Shown: piece by piece, positions 21,444 through 30,606 of the stretch
Numbering within the stretch: the first letter of the stretch is position 1
Layout of the letters: each line of letters opens with the position of its first letter
Assembly (NCBI GenBank): GCA_037176885.1
Contig: JAWWNJ010000004.1
Span: 1,178,001-1,242,000 of the forward strand
Direction: 5' to 3'
Source: Favolaschia claudopus
Lineage: Eukaryota > Basidiomycota > Agaricomycetes > Agaricales > Mycenaceae
Length of the DNA stretch: 64,000 bases
The notes under the pieces: generated by a model
The model's database searches: none
Told to the model about the DNA's origin: nothing
Seen by the model: only the letters and a program-made list of their open reading frames with translations
Translations under genes and position numbers: made by a program

Positions 21444-22645
21444 TTAAATGATCCTTCCAACTTCAGGTATGCGAATCAAGACCCACGCCGCAGCCCAGCT
21501 GAGAACGACTCCGACGGCGCCTACCACCAGTGTCTTAATCACACCACCGAACACTAATCCAGGCCCGATAGTGTTATCGGCAAGAATTTGGAGGAGTACA
21601 ATCACAAGCGCATGAATAATATACGCGCCGTAGGAGTATCGTGCCGTATTGCCCCATCGTTTTGTCGTGTGCGACGAGGCATGGAAGAATGAGTATAAGG
21701 CTGTACCGAGAAAGTAGAAGCATAACTCGTTCCAGCACGCATAGAGCATGTCGAAAAGCCACTTGTGGCCATACTGGAGTGGAATCGAGATGGCCACTAG
21801 CGATAGGACGGCGAGTACATAGGAAAGAACAAGTACTCTTCCAGGATTGGATTTGACCAAGAAATATGGTTCAATAGTAGTCAGACAAGTGCCCGCGATA
21901 TAAGCAAGCACATATTGCAGAGCATAAGCTAGTTGCAAGCCCAATGGCGGCAATACACGTCCGACGGGGTACGGCAGTCGTATCAGATACGAGCCTATGA
22001 TGACAGTCGCAAGGCATACGACTACAGTGACCCTGTAGCGCGCGACAGATCGAGGGACCAGGAAGGAAAAAGGTGGGAAGAACTTCCGGACAGTGATGTA
22101 AACCAAATCGAAGCAGAGCAGTACGGCCAGATACCTATTCCCTGTTTATTGAGTTTATTGTAAAGCTGAACAAGAACCCACCAGACAGGGCCTCGAGCGC
22201 CATTCAGATTGCGATAGTAGGATATCAAAGCCGGCTGAATAGGCGTTTGGTTTGCCCACCAAACTATTGCAAGTCCCAAGGGGAAAATCAGGAGAGTAGA
22301 GACCACTATCGGAATCCCAAGTCGCTTCAGCTTGTCCGAACAAAACGCAGCCCACGACTTTCGCGAAGCAGAGAGCGCACTGAAGTGGCCGCTTAGAGCG
22401 AAAAGCATCCCCATGAAATAGCTCTGATTCACAGCGACGAAGATTGAGAGTGTGATGGACGACTGCGGCGGGTGATGAGGAGAAATATACGGCCAGAAGC
22501 CGATGCCGCCGAAAGGTAACGCTGCATGGTGAAAGATTACAAGGGCGACGAGCGTAGAGCGCAGATTATCGATGAAATGGACACGGGCGTCTCGAATGAG
22601 ACGCGGCAAAAGCGCAGCTAGCTCACTCTCTGGGTTGTCGCTCAT
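21444..22645 (-). CDS. Acyltransferase-3 family multi-pass membrane enzyme
   Basis: Membrane-bound O-acyltransferase of the acyltransferase-3 (PF01757-type) group, which transfers acyl groups to sugars or other extracytoplasmic targets. Starts MSDNPESELAALLPRL at 22645, then HFIDNLRSTLVALVIFHHAALPFG, where the D-N-L-R and the buried His pair are the family motif. Further features are SYFMGMLFALSGHFSALS, FCSDKLKRLGIPIVV and, after an intron with donor GTGGGT near 22185, WYLAVLLCFDLVYI. About ten spans are seen, ending WAAAWVLIRIPEVGRII. The substrate cannot be read from sequence. A 5'UTR intron (22668-22709) and a TATA-like box at 22765-22774 sit upstream. Confidence 0.88.
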
Positions 22646-22667
22646 GATGCCTGCTGCTGCTTCAAGT

Positions 22668-22709
22668 CTGTGAGAAAGACAAGGTAAAAACCGAAGAAAC
22701 CATACTTAC
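22668..22709 (-). other. Candidate 5'UTR intron of the acyltransferase gene
   Basis: Perfect-looking donor GTAAGTATG (22709-22701) and acceptor TTCTCACAG (to 22668), 42 nt, ending 22 nt before the ATG at 22645. The exon upstream contains an ATG, but its frame terminates at the splice joint, so the main start at 22645 is preferred. Confidence 0.55.
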
Positions 22710-22764
22710 CAAGAAGGCTGCAGCGCTGTTGAAGAGTGCGACCTTGAATCGGATTCAACTTCCA

Positions 22765-22774
22765 TATTTATATA
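22765..22774 (-). promoter_or_regulatory. TATA-like box of the acyltransferase gene
   Basis: TATATAAATA on the minus strand, about 120 bp upstream of the start codon and 55 bp upstream of the 5'UTR intron. Confidence 0.5.
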
Positions 22775-23215
22775 TCCACTCGATGACTGCGGAAAGTCGC
22801 CACCAATTTACGCCGCAGTTTGACCAGAGGCGGACGTGTGATTTATTGGGCGCTACCTCTGCTGCTGTAATGCCAGAAGGTATTTCAATTTTCCAGCGGT
22901 GTATGTGCAGGCGCCGGCGGTGTCAAAGGAGTAGTGGCGGAATGCGAATGACCGAACTGGACGAGGTAGTTCAAGATTGCGGCCAGAGCACCCTGCTTTC
23001 CTCATCTTGTCGTGCGCAGTTGATAAGTACAGAGGCAAGTTCAGCGGTTGACTGATCGCGTAAACAACGAGACAAACAACTTCATCCACACTAATAACTC
23101 AGACTGCACAAATTAGGTTTATTTCTTCGATATACTGTCCACTCTTGTAGGTATACAACATGTGAGGTAGCCGGTCTATTATCACACTCCGTATAAAAAA
23201 GAAAACGTCCTCCAC

Positions 23216-25263
23216 TCAAATCTGAGGCCCAGCCATGCGAACCTTGGGCTCAACATCCTTCTCGTACAACGCAAACGCCTTGGCAAACATGCCCGCGAGC
23301 TTGCGTACCTCACGCTGGAACGCCTCCTTGTCTGCCCAGGCTGTGTGGGGGTTGAGCACCTCCTTGGGCACACCCTCGACGCTCGTGGGGATGGAGAGAT
23401 TGAAGGTTCCAAAAGTCTCGAATTCGGCCTTGGCAAGGGAGCCGTTGTGTACGGCGTCGACGATCGCTCGCGTGTACTTGAGCGGGCAGCGCTTGCCAGT
23501 GCCATACTTGCCGCCCGTCCAGCCCGTGTTGATCAGCCAGCAGTTGACCTGGTGTTTGGACATGCGTTCAGCCAGCATCTCAGCGTAGCGTCCCGGCTGA
23601 AGAGAAAACATAAATATAGTGCATAAACATAGAATACTGAGACGCACATGCAGGACGATGAACGGCGCACTGTAGCAGGTCGAGAAGGTGGGAATCGGTT
23701 CCAGGACACCGTCTTCCGTTCCAGGGGTTTTCCTACAACGTATGTGAGCCCAGCACCGACAGGTATGATGTACAAAACTCACGAAGTGTATCCGGCAAGG
23801 AAGTGGTAACTTGCCTGCTCTGGCGTCAATTTACTGACGGGGGGAAGTACGCCAAAAGCGTCGCAGGTCAACATGATGATGTTGCTCGGTTGCCGGTCGA
23901 CCACACAGGGGATCTGTGCATTGGGAATGAACTCGATCGGGTACGCGCATCGTGTGTTCTCGGTGATGTTGACGTCGTCGTAGTCGGGTGCACGAGAAAC
24001 AGGATTGTAGACGACATTTTCGAGGATGCTACCGAATCGAATGGCGTTGAAAATTTCAGGCTCTTTCTCGGCCGACAAGTTAATGCATTTGGCGTAGCAC
24101 CCGCCCTCGATGTTGAAGACGCCGCTATCCGACCATACGTGCTCGTCGTCGCCGATGAGGAGGCGGTTCGGGTCGGCAGAGAGAGTGGTTTTGCCTGTGC
24201 CCGAAAGTCCAAAGAAGAGCGTGACATCGTTATTCTCGATACCAACATTCGCAGAGGAATGCAGGGAGAGCTGGCCAAACTTGACTGGTTGGAGGTAATG
24301 CTGAGAATGAATGAACAAAAGAGGGTCAACAGGAAAAACCGGGGTGAACCGACCATCACGGAGAACACGCCCTTCTTCATTTCACCAGCATATTCCGTTC
24401 CTAGAATGACCATCTCCATGCGCTTGAAATTGATCTCGACGGAAGTGGTTGAACTCATGCCCTTGGTGAAACGGTTGGCGGGAAATTGGCCGGCATTGTA
24501 GATGATGAAGTCGGGCTCGCCAAAATCTGCGAGTTGCTCCTCGGTTGGGCGGATGAGCATATTGTTCTGATATCCCCATTAGCCAGAAGAATTTCCTAAA
24601 GGGGAAGTGACGTACCATGAAAAGAGCATGATATGCACGAGCGCAGATGACCCGGACCTTTATCCGGTACTTGGGATCCCACTTGGAGACACGGATGAGT
24701 AACGCAGAACGAAGAGCACAACATGAAAACGTACGCCGGCGTAACCGTCGAAAACGTAGACATTGTCGCGGGTGTTAAGGTAGTCGATGGCACGCTCGCG
24801 GTTGATTTCGAAAGTGTCTGCGAAGGATTGACATGATGAAAAACTCGAGCAAGAAAAGTTAGGCTCACGCTCATCCATCTTGATGTTGACGGAGCCCCAC
24901 CATATGTCATCCTTGCTAGTGTCCTCGAAGACAATACGTTTGTCCTTGGGACTCCTGCCGGTCTTCTTACCAGAGAAGTTGATCAGAGCACCGGAGGAGG
25001 AAATGATAGCCCCCTCGTTGCGAATGGCATCTTCGTAAAGCAGAGCGACGGGGGCATTGCGCTTGATTTGGATGCGATCCATGTCGAAGCCGGCTTGAGA
25101 GAAGTAGTCTAGATCGCGGCCGATGAGGGTGCCATAGACCTCGGAATCGTGCGCTTGGGCATAGTTTTTGTGGAGGATATGGGGAGTGACCTGTGTTCTG
25201 GTCAGATAATGACGATGAACAGAGGATAATACGAACATAGGGAGTTTGGTGGGGGAGAACCAT
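23216..25263 (-). CDS. pck1: ATP-dependent phosphoenolpyruvate carboxykinase
   Basis: Converts oxaloacetate plus ATP to PEP plus CO2, the committed step of gluconeogenesis. Start chosen at 25263: MVLPHQTPY spliced to [20 protein letters not shown]. Motifs: [70 protein letters not shown]-type HSSANVG, the kinase P-loop [38 protein letters not shown] and [15 protein letters not shown], ending VRMAGPQI. All catalytic residues of ATP-type PEPCK look intact and length is normal. An in-frame ATG at 25377 would add a 38-residue basic, acid-free leader, but a TATA-like box lies just inside that extension, so it is probably outside the transcript. Confidence 0.96.
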
Positions 25264-25761
25264 GGTGGAGAAAGACAAGATGGGAAGTGCACGTGAGGAG
25301 TGAGGGATTTGAGGAGGGAGACGAGGGAATCTCGTGAATTTGGAGAGGGGTTTAAATAAGGTCCGAAAATGTAACATTCCTCGATCTCCCGGCGGAAATG
25401 ACCAAATCTAGGTCCCTCTACCCGGATCGGTCCGCGAGTGCGGGCAGCCGTCGACGACGTCGAGAACCACGGGCTTCCAAGGGAGTTCACTGGGGCAGAC
25501 GATGAGGGGACATGCCACGGCGACGGCAAGGGTGGCTGCTCGCCGCGCTGGCTGGTGGTGGCAGAGAGCAAGGCCTTGTGGGGCAGCTGGACTTGTTGCT
25601 GAGTGCTGAGTGTTGGCAGTGATGTTGTCCCACTATCACATGGCTCCTCCGGTGCCCGACATATTTCTTCCGACGGCTCCCCTTTGCCTCTCCTCCGCTT
25701 TCCTAATACATGTCCCCTGCTACTACTATTTATCCCCATCCCAGGTCTCTCTGTATGTTTT
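25264..25761. promoter_or_regulatory. Divergent promoter region between PCK1 and the GNAT gene
   Basis: 498 bp separate the two starts. The PCK1 side has the TATA-like box and, at 25423-25434, CGGATCGGTCCG: two CGG half-sites in inverted orientation spaced by six bases, a form bound by Zn2Cys6 activators. Gluconeogenic genes in yeasts are driven by such factors (Cat8/Sip4), but the match is not exact. No additional gene was found. Confidence 0.4.
25351..25359 (-). promoter_or_regulatory. TATA-like box of PEP carboxykinase gene
   Basis: TTATTTAAA on the minus strand, 90 bp upstream of the chosen ATG at 25263 and just downstream of the rejected ATG at 25377. A start site about 30 bp downstream would give a 5'UTR near 60 nt. 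Confidence 0.55.
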
Positions 25762-26301
25762 ATGGACCATTCGAGAGTTACCCTCAGTCCCATTCGTTCG
25801 CGCGACATTCCTGCCATAATGCAGTTGCATGTAACCCATAATATATTTTCTACTCACACGACCACTAAATTCTCCCCTTAGGCAACCCTGCTGCCTGTCT
25901 CGTACCCTCGGTCCTTCTTTCTTCACCTTCTCCTTCAACCCTCCAGGCTCTGTCTCGTCGCCCGCAACAACGATGACCCCATCGCATTTGTTTCGGCGGT
26001 ACTTCACCGCGAACAACGTCTTGAGATCCTGACACTAGGAGTTCTTCCGAAGTTTCAACAACTTCATCTCGCCACTCGACTAGTGTACGCCGTCATTGAC
26101 GCCCTCACCCACGCGACTACGACGGTCACCGTCTTTGCTCAAGTGTCTGCGTCCAACGCGTCCGCCCAAGCATTCTATGAGCATATTGGGATGGCGATCA
26201 AGGGGGGTGTAGTTCACAATTTGTACCCAGCTGTGGCGTGGGGGTCCCGGGATGCCTATGTCGTCTCTGGCCGATTGGAAGCGAGAGATAAAGTTGAATA
26301 A
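25762..26301 (+). CDS. GNAT N-acetyltransferase, Naa50/Naa60-like
   Basis: Protein N-terminal acetyltransferase-type fold. Exon 1 MDHSRVTLSPIRSRDIPAIMQLH joins across an intron (GTAACC...CTTAG) to ATLLPVSYPRSFFLHLLL, the LxPVxYPxxFF substrate-lid motif of the Naa50/Naa60 group. Then come SRLCLVARNNDDPIAFVSAVL (strands 2-3), LEILTLGVLPKFQQLHLATRLV (motif A) and VTVFAQVSASNASAQAFYEHIGM (motif B), ending GRLEARDKVE. About 160 residues. The acetyl-CoA loop normally reads (Q/R)xxGxA; here it is QQLHLA, so the usual Gly is His. Rimless N-acetyltransferase of other function is the alternative. Divergent from PCK1; SLX1 follows 83 bp downstream on the same strand. Confidence 0.85.
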
Positions 26302-26384
26302 CACCGGATTACGTACATCATTAGTGACATGCGTGACCGCGACGCGTTTGATGCCATCAAACATTGCTTTCCTTCAACTTGAAC

Positions 26385-28479
26385 ATGGTGCGCCAACCTA
26401 CAGCCCGTTCTTCTCTTCTGTGTCACCGCTTCCCATCCTTCTACGCGTGCTACCTCCTCAAGTCAATTCAGACACCCACCTCTACCGCGTTTGTTTGAGT
26501 CTTTCAATTTTACCCTTGCCCCCCTTATTCTGCGAATCAGCACCTACATCGGCAGTACACCCAATCCCCCAAAGAGAATCCGGTATGTCAACGTCCACTT
26601 GATGATCTATCTATCCCTATCTCAACTGTTCAGCCAACATAACGGCGAACTCACGCAAGGCAAGTGTCATACAAAAAGAATCCTCATTTTTGTTGAGCCG
26701 ACGTAGGGGCACACAAGGCAAGTGCCGCACGAATGAATTTTTGCAATTTGCTTATTCGAAAATCTGAAGACCAAACTGCGTCGCCCATGGGTCATGCAAA
26801 TGATAGTTCATGGGTTTCCGTCAAAACTTGTAAGAGCGTCAACCTCATTCAAGACTCCTAGGTTCATCCTGATTGCCTCTAGGCCGCCTTGCAGTTCGAA
26901 TGGGCTTGGCAGCATGCTGCTGTCTCCCGCCACCTTCGTGATGAGAATGGAAAAGCACTTCTTCAGAAAGCAAGAACGCTCAGCAGTAATATCAAGTACG
27001 CGACGCCCGATTCTTTTCTCATCCAGATCTCAACGAATTGAAAGAAACGTGCACGTCATGCTATCCACCCATCCTTGGAGTACATGGCCGCTGAACGTCA
27101 AGCTATTTACCGAAGCAGCAGTGAAAGCCTGGCACTCTGCAAACGCTAACAGTGTTGCACAACTCCCACCTGGCTTTAATTATACCATCGAATTAGAAGG
27201 TGTTGATGGCAAGTCTGGACAATCAGGCTCCGGGAGGCGAGGACCCTTAGGCGTTGATGACGGTGAGCCACTTGAGAGCTCCATCTTGGCCTGTGGCTAA
27301 TATTTGCCATAGCCCAGTTCACCTCCGCGCATCTTGCCAAGAATACGGCGTTATTGGCCTCAAACCGGCGGCTCAACTGCTCAATATGCGACAAAGAAGT
27401 CCTCAACTACACCACAGTGCGCGCTCACCGTCTTTCACCGGCTCCTATACTGCTCTGGCTAATCAAATTGCAAGGAACCCCTCAATGCGGCATTGTGCCC
27501 CACGAGTGGATGTATGGCGGTATCGCATTTATCGTGTCTTTCGCAACACTTTCTTTCATCTCAGACATCCGACACGGGCATAATTCCGCGTGGCGGCCAT
27601 TGCAAGTCGTGCCGTGCTTATGTGCTATGGGGAGACATCGTTCGCGGAATGTACAGGCGATCTGCGGGTGGTGCTGTCCCTGTTGACGAAGATGAACTGT
27701 TTTTGCCTGATCTAGAGTCGGACGCCTTGCTATCCAAGTCCGCCAAAGCGAAAGGCAAACGCAAAGCTTCTCCGAAAAGTCGGCAAAAGCTGCTGGACGA
27801 GGACCTGTCTGGGGAATCATTTGATTTCAATGTCAGCTCCTCCACTGCGAGCGAGGTTTCGCCCCGGAGGCGTGGCCGATCCGGGGAAGAATCTCTTGCT
27901 TCTCCCCAAAAGCATCCCCGGTCGCTTTCTTCGCGAGGGCTTGACTTGCAATCGCCGAATAAAAGAGCCAAGAAAACGACCACGCCCTCGAAGTCTCCAT
28001 CGAAACCCGGGAGACGAGACCTCATGCAGGAAGAGGACTCCTCTTCTGAGGGAGAAGAGTTCGACTTCAATGTTAGCTCTTCAACTGAGAGCGAGCCGGC
28101 GCCCTCTCCTAGAAAACGCGGCAAACAAGTTTCTCGAAACACGGGCAGGAGTTCACCCACAAAACCTGCTCGAGTCGCGGATACCGCACTCACTAAACGT
28201 GGTCCTCCAAAACAATCGTCTGTCCGGAACTACCATGCGTTGGTGCAAGCGGCATCTGTGAACAGTAGCGATTTCTTCGACTCGGACAGCTTGGGTCCAG
28301 ACAATATTGTGGATACAATAATTCACCTGAAGAGTTCTGCGGCTGGGCCTCAGCAGAAGCTTTTGTTGAAGCCAGGGGAGGTGGACTTTTTCGACAGCAC
28401 GCAGGAGGACGTTTCGCGGGCCATGTCTGTGTTATCGGTCGCGTCCCCAGAAGATGATGTGATAATATTGTCGGACTAG
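26385..28479 (+). CDS. slx1: Slx1 structure-specific endonuclease (GIY-YIG plus zinc finger)
   Basis: Catalytic subunit of Slx1-Slx4, which resolves branched DNA such as replication forks and Holliday junctions. Exons give MVRQPTARSSLL...FPSFYACYLLKSIQT, TYIGSTPNPPKRIR, QHNGELTQ, then the 11-nt microexon (GAHK), TKLRRPWVMQMIVHGFPSKL and AALQFEWAWQH. The catalytic Tyr, Arg (PKRIRQHNGE) and Glu (QFEW) of GIY-YIG are present. A C4HC3 finger follows: CSICDKEV, CPTSGCMAVSHLSCLSQHF and HCKSCRAYVLWGDIV. The long C-terminal tail is Ser/Arg/acidic, contains two copies of FDFNVSSST in acidic context, and ends DDVIILSD, a SUMO-interaction-like motif. Two adjoining introns use GC donors. Confidence 0.93.
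26660..26706 (+). other. GC-AG intron (first of a tandem pair) in SLX1
   Basis: Exon ends ACGCAAG, donor GCAAGTG, acceptor GACGTAG. 47 nt. Required to reach the conserved LTQGAxKTKLRRPW. Confidence 0.88.
26707..26717 (+). other. 11-nt microexon of SLX1
   Basis: GGGCACACAAG, flanked on both sides by GC-AG introns. With one base from the previous exon it encodes G-A-H-K, matching the conserved Q-G-A-x-K-T of Slx1 proteins. Confidence 0.85.
26718..26769 (+). other. GC-AG intron (second of a tandem pair) in SLX1
   Basis: Donor GCAAGTG after CACACAAG, acceptor TCTGAAG at 26769. 52 nt. Its first 20 bases resemble those of the preceding intron. Confidence 0.88.
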
Positions 28480-28745
28480 TTCTTATACAGTATGTAGTGA
28501 TAGACCCTAGACTAAGACCCTACAATGTACTTTGTATCATGATCTCTTGAAGTTGCCGCGATATATTCTTTGGTTTGCGCAGTTGTCAACGACTGTCAAG
28601 GCGGTGTTATTGCGCTTTCAGTGTTTCTGCCGTCTGCAAGATCATCTCCTCCGCAGTCACTGACGGCGACGCAGAGCCGCATATAAATTCACTGCTCCGT
28701 GCTCTCGTCGTTCCCTCATTATAATCTTGATTCACTCCGACAATA

Positions 28746-30515
28746 ATGTCTCTGGACCAGAATCTTTTCACGTTACTCCTCACGCCTTCCCCGGAGCACG
28801 GTCAGGTTGATCTCGTCGACCCCGAAGGACGCATACATTACAGGAAACGGAGAGCAGTTGGCGCGCCTCTGTACCAAACGGAAATTTACGATCCACTATC
28901 TGAATCTCTTCTGGCGACTGCAACAGCTCCCTCAGCGTCCAGCAAGATCAAGTTCCTCCAGTTGCAGAATCCCGCTAAAACTGTCGAGTTAAAGCCAGTC
29001 CCCATGCCCATTGTCCGCATGAAAGGCAATATAAACAGTGATGCAGGTACACGGGGACTTTGTCGTTCAGGTGGAGTTTTCAATGGGAAGAGTGAGTCCG
29101 TTCCTCCCACCTCGATATATCTACCTGGCCAAACTTGAACAGACATGACTTTGAGTGGAAACGTGAAGAATGCTACCTATTGCGCAAACCAGGTACTATA
29201 GCCTTGCTGAATCACCTGGTCCATGGAAGACGATTGAGCCATCCAACGCAGATCCACCGGTGCTGGTAGCTGTCACCAAAGAACCTCCCGGTCGCTTGAA
29301 GACAACCTCAGTGCAAATACTCGATTACAACCTCCGAAGGTTCGATGTCGAGGACCGGAAAGGTGTGAGGCACGACAATATAGCAGGTCTTAGCATAAAC
29401 TAACCGGCCTTTCGAAGGACTTGAAATAGTGATATTGACGGCCCTCATGACATTCCAGGTAATCGAGTTTTTCTGTCTCCTCTGCTGCATACTCAGAATG
29501 ACAGGATGCGAACGAGGCATCCCATCTGCCAGACATCTCTCCGCCCAAACGAGGGTCGAGTAAAGACAACAATCCTGTGTCACCCACCGCAGGGCCTGCC
29601 CCTTCGCCGCCCCCGAAACCCCCCAAGAAGACTGGCATAGATCGTATAGCGGAGCTGCAAGCCGTGCGCGGGCAGTTCAATGAAGTTACTGTGGAAGACG
29701 AGGGCAGCATACAAGACTATGCACAATATTGTACCAATTTGTTTCAAGTACGTATAATTCGTGGCAAGGATATGGCAAATCTTATCGTGGTGCAGGATGA
29801 CATGCTCTTTGTTACCATCTCATCCGCTGGTTCAGAACATGTTCCCAAAGTGCTCCAGGTTGTAGAGGAAACAAAACGAATGAGGCACAAAGCAGGTGCG
29901 TTGATTGTCTCGGACGTGGTACTTTTGAAAATTAATTCCTGGCACAGGGATACAAGAAGACCTACATCAGTATGTGCTGTACGACACTCAACCGAAGAAA
30001 CCAAGACGTATCAATTTGAATGATCTGAATGAGCACTCGTATGCGCCACCAGAAAGCCTGGTGGTACATCTGAGTAAGATTCCCATGCCGGAGCTCCAGC
30101 CACAAGCCAAAACTCCTGGTCCGCCCCCACCCATTCCTGACACGCGTCCTATACCAGAGACGAAAGAAAGCAAGAAGGAGCAGAAGAAGAGAGAGGAAGC
30201 GAAACGAAAGGAGCAGAAGAAAGGTCGGAGAACATAGTTATTGTCAACGTTTAGGGCTCATGTTCCGTACTTGGACTGCACGCAGCTACCGTTTCCACTC
30301 CCCTCACGCCCGATAGACTAACTCGGCCGAGCCGTAGTTCACCACCACACAATTCCCAATTCCAGCCGACTCCTTCCCCATCACAATTAAACAATCCAGG
30401 CATTTATGTCGCACCCCCACCAAGACCCCACTCCGCTTATGAACCAACCCCGTCATCTACGAACCTAGTATCTTCGCTACGCGGTATGCTGCATCGACCG
30501 CGGTCAGGTTCGTAG
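28746..30515 (+). CDS. Conserved basidiomycete protein of unknown function
   Basis: Start MSLDQNLFTLLLTPSPEHGQVDLVDPEG at 28746. Splicing yields KIKFLQLQNPAKTVELK, YTGTLSFRWSFQWEEHDFEWKREECYLLRKP, DPPVLVAVTKEPPGRLKTTSVQILDYNLRRFDVEDRKG, LEIVILTALMTFQDANEASH and a Pro-rich linker. Then come DRIAELQAVRGQFNEVTVEDEGSIQDYAQYC, DDMLFVTISSAGSEHVPKVLQVVEETKRMRHKAG and a Lys/Glu-rich basic stretch. A last intron (30224-30285) joins KKATVSTPLTPDRLTRPSRSS and a Pro/Ser tail ending RPRSGS at 30515; reading through it would stop at 30237. The intron 28994-29046 appears to use a GC donor. The N-terminal Trp-rich beta-like module followed by a helical segment looks like a lipid- or protein-binding fold, but I cannot name it. 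Confidence 0.75.
28994..29046 (+). other. Probable GC-AG intron in the 28746 gene
   Basis: Exon ends GAGTTAAA, donor GCCAGT, acceptor GATGCAG. 53 nt. The join gives ELK-YTGTLSFRWSFQWEEHDFEW in one frame; the unspliced frame cannot reach it. The donor is weaker than in the other cases. Confidence 0.65.
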
Positions 30516-30606
30516 GCTATCTTCGTCTCAGGTTTCATTCAAGAAAGTGTACAATGCAATAAAGCAATAAGACCTAAAAATACAGTGGATATAACGAGAG
30601 CAATTA

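Larger units (their letters stand above)
22646..23215. other. Intergenic region between acyltransferase and PEP carboxykinase genes
   Basis: 570 bp, both flanking genes on the minus strand. Apart from the TATA-like box and 5'UTR intron listed separately, it holds the 3' flank of the PEP carboxykinase gene. Short open frames near 22729-23089 show no recognisable protein, and no RNA gene was seen. Confidence 0.45.

Noticed and set aside
22130..22200. Apparent frameshift in the acyltransferase gene
   Set aside because: A donor GTGGGT at about 22185 and acceptor GAATAG restore the frame (GPVWYLAVLLCFDL), so it is an intron.
25264..25377. ATG 25377 as the main start of PEP carboxykinase
   Set aside because: A TATA-like box lies between this ATG and the shorter start, so it is probably outside the main transcript.
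28746..29146. A pseudogene reading of the 28746 gene because of a frame change near 29,040
   Set aside because: A 53-nt intron with GC donor explains the change and restores a conserved-looking protein.
30224..30239. TAG at 30235-30237 as stop of the 28746 gene
   Set aside because: A GT donor at 30224 and acceptor at 30285 lead into a further 77 codons with clear coding character.
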